Below, one piece after another: positions 7,511 through 14,849 of a stretch of DNA of 23,289 bases. Positions within the stretch are counted from its first letter, which is position 1; every line of letters starts with the position of its first letter. Source of the stretch: Alkalibacillus flavidus (GTDB lineage: Bacteria > Bacillota > Bacilli > Bacillales > Alkalibacillaceae). The stretch is taken from NCBI RefSeq assembly GCF_040545925.1, contig NZ_JBEPMX010000018.1, positions 1-23,289 on the forward strand, in the 5' to 3' direction. The position numbers were made by a program, and so were the translations under genes. The notes beneath the pieces were generated by a model. That model did not search any database. It saw only the letters and a list, made by a program, of their open reading frames with translations, and had not been told where the DNA came from.

Positions 7511-7635
7511 GTTATGACGTTTGTCGGATGCTTGGTTTATATATTTTAACTGTGAGATTTAATAGGAAACAGCTTGTTGTTCGTTATGACATCCGATAAC
7601 AATCAAATGCTATAAATTCGCCGTTTCATAACTAT

Positions 7636-7668
7636 AATCATTAAAAACTTAGATTTAAGCATTTAATG
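7636..7668. repeat. Block shared with 5857-5890
   Basis: Second copy of the 33-bp block that follows each TGTCAT array, with one substitution inside the CTTAG(A/T)TTTAAGC part. Confidence 0.65.
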
Positions 7669-7820
7669 AGTTAAGAAAGTCGAACAAGTAGATAAAAAGG
7701 AAGGTGGAACGTAGACGGTTGAAAAATATGTCGAAATAAGAAGAACGATAATTGCTCCATTCTACAGCTAGTTATATATAATATATATGAAGCCAAAACG
7801 AAGAAAATGGGGGATGAGAC

Positions 7821-8066
7821 ATGTATCAACTAGAATTTATAGATGAACAGTCTGGCAAAAAATTGAGAAATGAGCGATTTAAGAATAAAGATGAATTTGA
7901 AAGAATGAAGACGGTATTTGAAGAAGAAAATGAGGAAATGACGGTGATAGATTCGAACAAGAATGTTTTAAATGCCGTTTATGTGCGAAAAGAAGCAGTT
8001 GAGAAAAATGGGCGTTTTATCTGCCGGGTCTATTTCAGTGTGACTTCCAGTTTACATCTTATTTAA
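7821..8066 (+). CDS. Small acidic protein, unknown
   Basis: An 81-residue soluble protein, Glu/Lys-rich in the first 60 residues, with a mixed alpha/beta look (MYQLEFIDEQSGKK start, a charged helix near residues 22-38). GGGGGATGAG precedes the ATG. The last 15 residues (FSVTSSLHLI end) are hydrophobic and differ in composition from the rest, which could mean a late frameshift. No family recognised. Confidence 0.65.
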   Translation: MYQLEFIDEQSGKKLRNERFKNKDEFERMKTVFEEENEEMTVIDSNKNVLNAVYVRKEAVEKNGRFICRVYFSVTSSLHLI

Positions 8067-8113
8067 AACATATATAACTTAATAAATGAACTATGACAAT
8101 TAAGAATAAGCTG

Positions 8114-8370
8114 TTCAGTTTTGGAGTACAAACAATAAATATGCATTATAAAATAAGCGTTGAATTGTATAGCAATTTGACGCTCATTTTTTATTGTTAT
8201 ATTAATGTTCATTTGTATTTTGAGTAGTCATTTACACAAGAAAATGTAGCCTAATCTGCAAAGCTACAATAATTATTGGAGACTTGCAAAATCACGTGAA
8301 GAAACTATTGCAATTTTGATAACAAAAAAAGAGCAAATTCCTTTTCGGAAAATGCACAGTTTTATTTAAC
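8114..8370 (-). repeat. 257-bp inverted repeat, copy A (trailer of minus-strand gene)
   Basis: The reverse complement of this segment aligns along its whole length, with no net length change and roughly three-quarters identity by eye, to 11282-11538. It begins with a terminator just downstream of the minus-strand gene 8412-8594 and ends at CAGTTTTGGAGTACAAA (8116-8132). It is the larger member of a repeat family whose shorter copies are at 8673-8756 and 9066-9150. It fills most of the gap 8067-8411, where no gene is seen. Confidence 0.7.
8324..8355 (-). terminator. Terminator after the 60-residue membrane protein gene
   Basis: On the minus strand GCATTTTCC and GGAATTTGC pair with a 2x2 mismatch, followed by CTC and TTTTTTT. 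The matching terminator at 11295-11327 ends the SurA-like lipoprotein gene, so this terminator is part of the repeated trailer. Confidence 0.65.
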
Positions 8371-8411
8371 TCCCCTGTTACTTTAAGTAGAACTCTTCAC
8401 GAACCTCAATA

Positions 8412-8594
8412 CTATTTGTAATTTTGCTTATAATGCTTGGGGTTTGAACCTGTTTTCCATATTGTTAATGCGATTGCAATAGTTGATAAGCTCCACAATA
8501 AAAACCCCCATCGTCCAGTAGTAATGGAAAAAATCAAGAATACTAATGGACAACCTATTAAAATAATTAAAGATATTTTTTGATAACGATTCAT
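8412..8594 (-). CDS. Two-helix small membrane protein
   Basis: A 60-residue protein with two hydrophobic helices (about residues 7-25 and 30-48) and a polar, basic tail (NPKHYKQNYK). The ATG at 8594 is preferred because GGGGGAA lies 8-12 bp upstream; the longer frame starts inside that site. Its upstream DNA (8673-8756) is a copy of the DNA upstream of the next small membrane gene. Function unknown. Confidence 0.65.
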   Translation of the reverse strand: MNRYQKISLIILIGCPLVFLIFSITTGRWGFLLWSLSTIAIALTIWKTGSNPKHYKQNYK

Positions 8595-8672
8595 ACAAAT
8601 TCCCCCAAAAAGCAAAATTATAAATTATATGTTATTCCAATTAGTTATACAACTTCAATTACAAATAGCCTC

Positions 8673-8756
8673 ATATTTTAGATGATAATTTTTATGTAAA
8701 AAGGAGTTCAATTAAGGGTATTGATTGCAATTTTGTACTCCAATACTGAATTACTT
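8673..8756. repeat. Boundary repeat upstream of the 60-residue gene
   Basis: Read on the minus strand it starts CAGTATTGGAGTACAAAA and contains ACCCTTAATTGAACTCC followed by TTTTTACAT. The same order of blocks is seen at 9066-9150, upstream of the neighbouring gene, and in part in the two long trailer copies. Confidence 0.6.
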
Positions 8757-8778
8757 ATACTTTATTAAGGTATTTGTA

Positions 8779-8988
8779 TTAATTGTTTATTGGTTTTGAA
8801 GATTTAAAAAAAGACATAGTGAATAAGAACAGCATACCGATAAAGCCGCTTGTTGCAAGTAATTTAGCTACAATTTCTTCTTGATTAAAAAACGCATAAA
8901 CACTAATCATTATAAATACTGCGAATATTGTTCGAGAAATCATTAAAACAATTCTGGCATTATCTTCAATGAACTTTTTTAATGTCAT
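8779..8988 (-). CDS. Two-helix small membrane protein
   Basis: A 69-residue protein with two hydrophobic segments (about residues 12-32 and 42-61), an amphipathic N-terminal stretch (MTLKKFIEDNARI) and a short Lys/Ser tail. AGGGG lies about 10 bp before the ATG. It is in tandem with the similarly built gene at 8412-8594 and has the same upstream repeat, although the proteins are not obviously homologous. Confidence 0.65.
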   Translation of the reverse strand: MTLKKFIEDNARIVLMISRTIFAVFIMISVYAFFNQEEIVAKLLATSGFIGMLFLFTMSFFKSSKPINN

Positions 8989-9065
8989 AAATCAATTCCC
9001 CTCTTATCTTTGAATAACATTCTTTACCTTATTCTACCATATAAATATTAATTTTATAAATTCCC

Positions 9066-9150
9066 CATTTTAGGTTGTATTTTCATATGTAAAAAGTAGT
9101 TCAATGAAGGGTACAAATTAAAATTTTTTCCTCCAAAACTGAACTGCTTA
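9066..9150. repeat. Boundary repeat between the small membrane gene and rep
   Basis: Second short copy of the boundary family, with CAGTTTTGGAGGAAAAAA at one end (minus strand) and AGGTTGTATTTTCATATG (plus strand) at the other. It lies between the divergently transcribed small membrane gene (start 8988) and rep (start 9265). Confidence 0.6.
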
Positions 9151-9264
9151 GGCTAAGAACAGGCCGTCTTTTTTATGCTCAAAACTTTTAAAATCAATCA
9201 AAGGGAAAACAATTTTCTTACTCAATCAATATAGTACATCCCAAAACCAAGGAGTGTTATATTG

Positions 9265-10437
9265 ATGCTAGACAATGTAAATTCGAATGACAAACGAGTG
9301 ATTCAAGAAACAGTTTTAGATAAGGAGACTGGCGAATTAATCAGCAAAAAAGAATATAACGGTGAAGACCATAATGTTGAAAATATCTTTTCGCACGAAA
9401 TAAGACGTAAGTATGCCATACAGAAAAATATGAGGAAGACGGATGAACGTGGTGAATTCGTATTTTTAAAATTAGATGCTGTTAACGATATGTCTAAGAG
9501 CTTATCGTTTAAAGAACTAGGTTATTTCATGTTGCTATTACCATATGTTTCATATGACGAAAATTATTTAAAATATGATAAGAAGACGTTCGTGACAACG
9601 AAAGACTTAGAAAGCATTTGGACGTTATCCAAAGATGGCGTTCGCCAGCGTTTGAAATCCTGGCGTAATTTGAATATCCTAGACATTGAATCAAACCCAG
9701 ATGATAGTCGAAAAAATGTAATGGTTTTAAATCCTGAATTGGTTACTAAAGGGATGATGACCAAAAAAGAACGTAAAGAGAAACAAAAAGTGAAGGTGTA
9801 TCAACATGTGTTAAGTCGGTTGATAGATAACTTGGATGAAACCTTGAAAGAGCGGAAAGGGAATATGGATTATTTAAAGATTTTAGGTTTCCTCATGTTA
9901 TTATTTAGCGGCATGCATTACGATTCCTATTACTTAGTCAATAATCCCGAACATGAATTATCCGTCAATTCATTATTAAAACTTCGAAAACACAAGGACG
10001 AGGAGTTAGACTATCTGTCGGTATCGAGTCTTGGGCAGTTAACGCAGCATCCCAACATGAATCGTCAAACCATTAAACGATATGTCGGTGTGTTGGTGGA
10101 AACAGGTGCACTGGCTTTAGTTGATTTAGAACAGGATAATGCCAAACGATTATTAATGAATCCAGTTTTAGTTTATCGGAAGGATAATGATGGGCGAGAT
10201 GAATACACGCAAAGTATTAAGAAACAATTCAATGATTTAGTTCATGAACACGATATATATCATCAAATTGAAACGGTTTGTCAGTCATTACAACAAACAT
10301 CTGATTTTAATGTGTCACCACATTCAGATTATATTAGTGACTTAGAAGATAAATTGGAAGAGCATGAGGCTAAAATTGATGAATTGAAGCGATTAGTACA
10401 TATTAAGAAACAAGAAGATAGAAGTAATCAAACATAA
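9265..10437 (+). CDS. Probable plasmid replication initiator (two winged-helix domains)
   Basis: A 390-residue protein likely to bind the origin and recruit the replisome. The first winged-helix-like region is about residues 78-140, with TTKDLESIWTLSKDGVRQRL as its HTH. The second is about 230-290, with NRQTIKRYVGVLVETGALAL as its recognition helix and wing. The C-terminus (about 355-385) is a charged coiled coil, suited to dimerisation. Two tandem winged helices are the common design of iteron-binding Rep proteins, and the N-terminal DKETGELI/EFVFLKL style resembles RepL-like initiators of Gram-positive plasmids and phages. This call rests on fold and context, not on a recognised exact family. 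Start ATG 9265 follows AAGGAG by 10 bp; TTG 9262 is less likely. A terminator follows. Confidence 0.72.
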   Translation: MLDNVNSNDKRVIQETVLDKETGELISKKEYNGEDHNVENIFSHEIRRKYAIQKNMRKTDERGEFVFLKLDAVNDMSKSLSFKELGYFMLLLPYVSYDENYLKYDKKTFVTTKDLESIWTLSKDGVRQRLKSWRNLNILDIESNPDDSRKNVMVLNPELVTKGMMTKKERKEKQKVKVYQHVLSRLIDNLDETLKERKGNMDYLKILGFLMLLFSGMHYDSYYLVNNPEHELSVNSLLKLRKHKDEELDYLSVSSLGQLTQHPNMNRQTIKRYVGVLVETGALALVDLEQDNAKRLLMNPVLVYRKDNDGRDEYTQSIKKQFNDLVHEHDIYHQIETVCQSLQQTSDFNVSPHSDYISDLEDKLEEHEAKIDELKRLVHIKKQEDRSNQT

Positions 10438-10463
10438 AACGATATACCAATCGGATATAACCA

Positions 10464-10501
10464 GGAACTGTTGCTGTTGAATCGGTAGCAGTTCCTTTTT
10501 T
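10464..10501 (+). terminator. Terminator of the replication initiator gene
   Basis: Stem GGAACTGTTGC / GTAGCAGTTCC (11 bp with two G-U pairs), loop of 10 nt, then TTTTTT. A diverged copy of its right half reappears near 11547-11570 (GAAACGGTAGCAGTTTC followed by TTTTT). Confidence 0.88.
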
Positions 10502-10591
10502 ATATGAAATTGTAGACTAATTTGTAGAGGTAATTGTGAATATAATCGAATAACATAATGTGTGAAATCCAAAAGTAAATTGGTATTTTTA

Positions 10592-10647
10592 TGGTAAAAT
10601 GAGTTAAATGACGTTATTAAACTAATTTCGCAGGGTTGTTGAAGAAG
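10592..10647 (+). promoter_or_regulatory. Shared promoter/leader element, copy 3 (variant)
   Basis: TGGTAAAAT (10592-10600) resembles the extended -10 at 6073 and 11872. It is followed by TTATTAAACTAA and GTTGTTGAAGAAG (10614-10647), a full version of the dispersed palindromic element. It precedes the lipoprotein gene by about 50 bp. The ATTGTGAAG block present in the other two copies is missing. Confidence 0.4.
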
Positions 10648-10693
10648 CCTTTTATCACGAAGTTGGTACTTATACAAACTTAGGGGTGAACCA

Positions 10694-11251
10694 ATGAACA
10701 AATTAATTAGTAGTATTATTTTGATAAGCTTAAGTTTTATAGTGGGATGTTCAGGCTCAGCTACATATGACAATGACGAAGTAGCCGCTATTGTAAGGGG
10801 AGAAGAAATAACAGTTGGGGACATTCGCTTTTTCGTTGAAGTGGAAGATGAAGATTTACCTGAAGTTGTTGAATCAATGGTTAGAGAAACTGTTGTTATT
10901 CAAGAAGCTAAGGAAATGGGAATCGATGTATCAGATGAAGTCGAAGAGTCAATTGAGTCCTTTGGTCAGTACCCTTCTGAAAATGTAGATACTGATAAAG
11001 CGAATGAAATTAGAGAATTTGCAAAGGCTCAGGCTGAAAGGTTTGATATGAAGCCAAAAGAGTTTCATAAGAAGTTTATAGAGAGAAGTGCTAAGAGAAG
11101 TGCCTATGCAAATGAATTTTTTAAAGAACATTTTGGTGATAAGCACCCTGAAACAGAAGAAGAAGCTGAAGAATTGAATGACGATATACAACAAACAATT
11201 GATGCGTTGTTAAAAGAACACGAAAATGAAATTGAAATACTAATTAAATAA
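10694..11251 (+). CDS. SurA-N-like lipoprotein
   Basis: A 185-residue lipoprotein: signal peptide with lipobox FIVGC (cysteine about residue 19), a short linker, then residues about 30-130 that resemble the N-terminal helical domain of SurA/PrsA chaperones (AIVRGEEITVGDIRFFVE, then a helix with ESMVRETVVIQEAKEMGIDVSD). The parvulin PPIase domain of those proteins is absent, so it would be a chaperone-like or adaptor domain only. The tail is an acidic helix. It would be anchored on the outer face of the membrane. Ribosome site AGGGGTG precedes the ATG. Its leader and trailer are repeated elements. Confidence 0.75.
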   Translation: MNKLISSIILISLSFIVGCSGSATYDNDEVAAIVRGEEITVGDIRFFVEVEDEDLPEVVESMVRETVVIQEAKEMGIDVSDEVEESIESFGQYPSENVDTDKANEIREFAKAQAERFDMKPKEFHKKFIERSAKRSAYANEFFKEHFGDKHPETEEEAEELNDDIQQTIDALLKEHENEIEILIK

Positions 11252-11256
11252 TAATT

Positions 11257-11291
11257 TCTTCTTCAACTAACGGGAGCGTTAGTTTAAAAAG
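11257..11291. repeat. Dispersed AACTAACG palindromic element, best copy
   Basis: CTTCTTCAACTAACGGG and AGCGTTAGTTTAAAAAG form the clearest palindrome of the family (CTAACG/CGTTAG core). It begins just after the lipoprotein stop codon and is inverted relative to the other copies. Confidence 0.6.
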
Positions 11292-11538
11292 AATGGGCAT
11301 TTTCCGGTAAGGAATTTGCTCTTTTTTGTTGTCAAAATAGCATTAGTTTTTGCACGTGATTATGGAGGTCTTCAATAATGATTGTAGGTTCGCAAAGTGG
11401 GTTGCATTTTCCAATGTAAATAGCTACTCAAAACAACAGCAAACATTGGTATAACTATGAAAAACAAGCATCAAATAGCCATAAAATTCAATACTCATTT
11501 TATGCTACATTTTTATTGTTTGTACTTTAAAACTGAAC
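11282..11538 (+). repeat. 257-bp inverted repeat, copy B (trailer of lipoprotein gene)
   Basis: The inverted counterpart of 8114-8370. It starts with the lipoprotein terminator and ends at GTACTTTAAAACTGAACTA (11522-11540). With copy A it brackets the initiator gene, two small membrane genes and the SurA-like lipoprotein gene. A 40-codon frame is open in both copies, but substitutions are not clearly biased to third positions, so I do not call it coding. The rest of 11252-11973 has no gene. Confidence 0.7.
11295..11327 (+). terminator. Terminator of the SurA-like lipoprotein gene
   Basis: GGGCATTTTCC and GGAATTTGCTC pair with a small internal mismatch, followed by TTTTTT. Equivalent to the minus-strand terminator at 8324-8355. 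Confidence 0.75.
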
Positions 11539-11871
11539 TACATAGTTGAAACGGTAGCAGTTTCTTTTTAAAATTCCGTTTTTTTAGAGGAGATTGCAAA
11601 TCACATGGATAAATACAACACTATTTGAAATCCGAAAAACGAACATCATTTACCTGAAAGGACTTTTAACTTTTGGTCTTTTTATTAGTATCATTTTCAA
11701 AGGGGGTTCCTTGAACTGAAATTTTTAAGTGAGCGTATATTAGTTTGAGAGATGCTTGAGACTTCTGGTGTGAATTGCAATGAAATTTTAATAGGTTTTT
11801 ATGTAGTTTTAATTCAAATAGTTCACATAAATTATGGTGGATTATATTTCTAAAGGTAAATGGAAAATTTA

Positions 11872-11917
11872 TGTTAAAATGATTATAGAAATTGTGAAGA
11901 TTTGTCTTAAACTAACG
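11872..11917 (+). promoter_or_regulatory. Shared promoter/leader element, copy 2
   Basis: TGTTAAAAT (11872-11880), 10 nt, ATTGTGAAG (11891-11899), 5 nt, TCTTAAACTAACG (11905-11917). This matches the leader of the 4-TM protein gene, although the two encoded proteins are unrelated. Confidence 0.5.
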
Positions 11918-11973
11918 AAACGTTTTTTTAATAAGGTTAATAATTATTAACTTTTTAATTCGGGAGGTACGTA

Positions 11974-12357
11974 ATGAAACGATTACAATCAGTCATTTTG
12001 CCGATTTTAATAACCTTGATGTTTGTAGGATGTTCTAATGAAAATAATTCAAGTTTTCCAATGGGATATGGTGATTTCGTTTCAGAAGAAGAAAGAACTT
12101 ATAGTTTACTTGTTGTTAAAGAAGTTGTGGATGGTAAGTATGGAAATCCTGAATTTTTAAAAGAACATAATGAGGAAACTGGAAAAGTTCTCAATACTAT
12201 TCATTATAAAACATTAAAACATATGAAGGAACGGAATCAAGCAGAAATAAAATCAGCTCCTTACTTCATATATTTTGATACAGACAGTATTGTTTTTCGC
12301 ACAGGAAATCCAAAAGAAGCAGAAGAATTTTTAATTAATTCCATAAAGGAAAAATAA
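11974..12357 (+). CDS. Small lipoprotein of unknown function
   Basis: A 127-residue lipoprotein: signal peptide with lipobox MFVGC (cysteine about residue 20), an Asn/Ser linker and a soluble domain ending in a charged helix (KEAEEFLINSIKEK). GGGAGG lies 6-8 bp before the ATG. Leader and terminator match those of the 4-TM gene at 6175-6597. No family recognised. Confidence 0.8.
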   Translation: MKRLQSVILPILITLMFVGCSNENNSSFPMGYGDFVSEEERTYSLLVVKEVVDGKYGNPEFLKEHNEETGKVLNTIHYKTLKHMKERNQAEIKSAPYFIYFDTDSIVFRTGNPKEAEEFLINSIKEK

Positions 12358-12420
12358 GATAATCTTGTTTATCTATCGAGAGGTTTAGTTGAAGAAGAAA
12401 ATTAAATATCACGTTAAAAG

Positions 12421-12446
12421 CGCTCAGAAAATACTCTGAGCGTTTT
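12421..12446 (+). terminator. Terminator of the 127-residue lipoprotein gene
   Basis: Perfect 8-bp stem CGCTCAGA / TCTGAGCG, 6-nt loop, then TTTT. Upstream TTTAGTTGAAGAAG (12383-12396) and downstream TTTTAGTTTA match the trailer of the 4-TM gene. Confidence 0.9.
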
Positions 12447-12467
12447 AGTTTATATATGGGAGGCGAA

Positions 12468-12545
12468 ATGCACAAAAATTATTGTGTTATTGGTAATGCT
12501 ATTTGTTTTTTCTCTTTCAAAATTGACCCCTTTATGCAAAAGTAA
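12468..12545 (+). CDS. Possible 25-residue micro-ORF
   Basis: ATG at 12468 has a good ribosome site (GGGAGG, 12458-12463) and encodes a short hydrophobic, Cys/Phe-containing peptide ending PFMQK. It stands just after a terminator in AT-rich DNA, so translation would need its own promoter, which I cannot identify. Confidence 0.2.
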   Translation: MHKNYCVIGNAICFFSFKIDPFMQK

Positions 12546-12546
12546 C

Positions 12547-13372
12547 TCTTTTTGTTGTTTTTTTGGTTTATTTTGTATATATCATAGAAGTGATGTTCTC
12601 TACCTTGGTCAATTCTATTAAGTACAATGTTCTTTACCGTTTGTTCAAAATTGGTTTAAAAAGCGACGGGACGGGAAAGTAGATGAGTTGTTGTTCTTCC
12701 TTCTTTTCTAGGTTTTGTACTTTTGTTTATATCCAATATGATAATATCTCAATTCATATATTTGAGTTTTAAGATAATGTCATTAAACCATTGTTAAAAT
12801 GACTTTATGATTAATAATTATATGATGGTATGTCTTATATATCGATAGATTAAATCGTTCGTTCTTTGTATTTAAGTTTAAACGACTTGAGTGACAATCA
12901 TTAGTGTTAGTATTGGTTCGTTTGAAAGTATTAAAATATATGATTTGATTATATTAAAAAAATCCATTGATGAATTGGATATTAAGTGGTTAAATATTAT
13001 AATAGTGTTTAGTGTTGGTATGACGATATTTGTTATGGTTCATTTGATAAATGATAGTAGGATTTGTTGATTTATAAAATCATGATTGTTGGAAGTAAAC
13101 ATTGTTATGTTAAATTCAAGTGCGTTAAAAGCGTCGGCTTCTGAATAAAAAATTCAAAGGCGAAAGGCGTAAAACATTCCTTTTTAAAAAGCGCATTTCT
13201 TTTTAAAAAGAGCTCTCGCCAAGAGAGCTTAAAGCTTTTGACTTTTAAGATTTAGGGTTCCTTTATTTGATGATATTTAATATGATTTAATCGTTTTTTA
13301 TTAAATTTAATTCAATCTAATATAATTTGATGATGTTTTATTTATCAATATTTAAATGATATTAAACGTTAT
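12547..13372. other. AT-rich gene-free stretch
   Basis: No gene is supported. From about 13250 to 13375 the sequence is extremely AT-rich and repeats ATTTAAT/TTTGATGAT-like words, a composition that could serve as a DNA-unwinding element. A diverged direct repeat, GATGTTCTCTACC and AATGTTCTTTACC, lies near 12592-12640. Confidence 0.4.
13211..13229 (-). terminator. Hairpin, probable terminator for the minus-strand gene
   Basis: AGCTCTC (13211-13217) and GAGAGCT (13223-13229) form a perfect 7-bp stem. On the minus strand it is followed by CTTTTT, so it most likely ends the transcript of the gene at 13373-13777, about 140 bp past its stop. Confidence 0.6.
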
Positions 13373-13777
13373 TTAAAAATAACGGCTATGCATCATGTCA
13401 GTCACATCAAATGAATCAGTGGTATGGTATTGGCCATCTGAAATAATATGTAACGATTTATTGAAGTCCAATGTATCAATCACGGTATAAAAAATAATAA
13501 TATCATCGAATGTTTCACTTATAAATTGAAATAGGATATTAAGGTATTTGTTAGGATTCAAATATTTAATGTTCAGTTCGTTAATCCCAAACTCTTGTTC
13601 AAGTAATAAACAATACTGCAGTTTGTGAAACGCTTCTACGTTATATGTATCTTGAAAAATGGTGTTCACTCGGTTAAAAGAAACTAAATTGTTGCTCACA
13701 ATCAGTAGGTGTTTGATAGTTGATAGACTTGCTTGATTGCCTTTGATTTGGATATCATGAATATCATATGACGGCAT
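13373..13777 (-). CDS. Hypothetical soluble protein
   Basis: A 134-residue protein starting MPSYDIHDIQ and rich in Ile/Leu/Asn/Tyr, without membrane segments. ATG 13777 is chosen because AAAGGAGTG lies 10 bp upstream; the longer frame to 13819 starts before that site. No family or motif recognised. It is separated from the next minus-strand gene by 400 bp that include a terminator, so it is likely a single-gene unit. Confidence 0.7.
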   Translation of the reverse strand: MPSYDIHDIQIKGNQASLSTIKHLLIVSNNLVSFNRVNTIFQDTYNVEAFHKLQYCLLLEQEFGINELNIKYLNPNKYLNILFQFISETFDDIIIFYTVIDTLDFNKSLHIISDGQYHTTDSFDVTDMMHSRYF

Positions 13778-14102
13778 AGTTCTGAGCACTCCTTTATAAA
13801 TTAGATGTGTTTTAAGCATAGTTGATTAATGTATCAATTCAAATAACAGTTAAGACATAAAAATAAAGACACTAGTAACTCGTTTGATTAAAAGTGCCTG
13901 AGCAGTTTGTAGAATTTTATTACATTATTAGTTTTTTGTATGACCCATCTTCTACTATAATTTTTGCCATCATCCATATTTAAATTTATTTAAAACCATC
14001 TAACTTTAGTTTCAATCTATTAAATAGATTTATATTAAAAATGCAGCTGATTTATAAAATCGTTTTACCAATATTAAATTTCATTAGAATCTATTAAAAA
14101 AA
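13778..14102. other. Gene-free spacer
   Basis: AT-rich DNA with no supported gene. It contains one AACAGTTAAGAC variant (about 13843-13854) of the dispersed motif and a short palindrome AATCTATT-AA-ATAGATT near 14015-14031. Confidence 0.4.
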
Positions 14103-14126
14103 CGTCACCTTATTTAAAAGATGACG
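14103..14126 (-). terminator. Terminator of the DUF6788-like gene
   Basis: On the minus strand CGTCATCTT and AAGGTGACG pair (9 bp, one G-U), loop TTAAAT, followed by TTTTTTT (14096-14102). Confidence 0.85.
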
Positions 14127-14176
14127 ATGGTTTCTATTGTTGCTTTTAAAAACCTTAGGAACTTGGTTTTAGGGTC

Positions 14177-14575
14177 TTAAGATTTCAAGTATTGATTTTG
14201 GAGTTTCTTTTTCGATAGGCGATTTAACTTTTTATCGAACTCGTGTAACTTTTTGTTGCGGTTCTTCGTGTTGTTGATTTGTTTGATACGTTCGTATTCT
14301 GTTTTAGTTGGTTCTTGCTTCAACAACTGTTGTTTCATTTTTTCGATGTCATGCAGATATCGTTTTCTTTCCTCAATCATTTCAAAGATTTGCGCTTGGT
14401 CTTCTTCATCTAATGAATGGATAAAATCATCAACTTCTTGAGAATGTAATGGCCCAATATAGAGCCATCTATATTTTGAATCTGGATTGTTCCGTAAATG
14501 AACAGGCACATACTGCCAAGAATAAACGTATAAATGTCCGTTAATCGATTTAATTGATACCTTCCCCGTTTTCAT
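14177..14575 (-). CDS. DUF6788-like small protein with coiled-coil tail
   Basis: A 132-residue protein. The N-terminus (residues 1-45, GKVSIKSINGHLYVYSWQY then KYRWLYIGPL) has the pattern of DUF6788-type modules, in which a short beta-rich stretch with a conserved Y-x-G precedes a Lys-rich helical tail; such modules are common in mobile-element proteins. Residues about 70-130 are charged and helical (coiled coil, QTEY/KKL-rich). AAGGATG precedes the ATG by 8-9 bp. Molecular function is unknown; nucleic-acid binding is a guess from charge. Confidence 0.65.
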   Translation of the reverse strand: MKTGKVSIKSINGHLYVYSWQYVPVHLRNNPDSKYRWLYIGPLHSQEVDDFIHSLDEEDQAQIFEMIEERKRYLHDIEKMKQQLLKQEPTKTEYERIKQINNTKNRNKKLHEFDKKLNRLSKKKLQNQYLKS

Positions 14576-14694
14576 CCATCAAACATCCTTTCATTTTTCA
14601 ACACTTTACTTTAAAAAGATGTTTTTTGTTAGAAAACAAGCATTTTATCCAATGACAGTTAAGTCAGCTTTTTATTTTTTACATTATTGTTCAT

Positions 14695-14787
14695 AAAGCC
14701 TGTTATGACAGGGTTTAACATCATTACATTTTTTTAATCGACAGTTAGATTCAATGATTTTGTTGTTGAATTAACTGTCTTTTTTTC
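14695..14787 (+). promoter_or_regulatory. Two hairpins ahead of the GIY-YIG gene, the second terminator-like
   Basis: Hairpin 1 pairs AAAGCCTGT with ACAGGGTTT (14695-14716). Hairpin 2 pairs GACAGTTA (14740-14747) with TAACTGTC (14772-14779) and, past a bulged G, ATTCA with TGAAT, and is followed by T8 (14780-14787). A terminator 60 bp before a start codon with no gene immediately upstream on that strand suggests either an attenuated leader or a small RNA ending here. The arms contain the dispersed GACAGTTAA motif. Confidence 0.65.
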
Positions 14788-14849
14788 TATAACTTAAGTT
14801 TCAAAGGAACTAAGTTACATAGTTCAAAACTTATAAGGAGTTGATAACG

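Noticed and set aside
10393..10824. Minus-strand frame across the end of rep and the start of the lipoprotein gene
   Set aside because: It overlaps two supported plus-strand genes and the rep terminator, and its composition is that of a reverse-strand shadow.
11282..11538. A 40-codon frame open in both 257-bp repeat copies, giving similar peptides
   Set aside because: Differences between the copies are only slightly more frequent at third positions, there is no ribosome site, and both frames begin after stops, so coding is not supported.
8114..11538. Composite transposon formed by the 257-bp inverted copies
   Set aside because: No transposase and no terminal inverted repeats within each copy were seen. 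Each copy is better explained as a gene trailer with a terminator.
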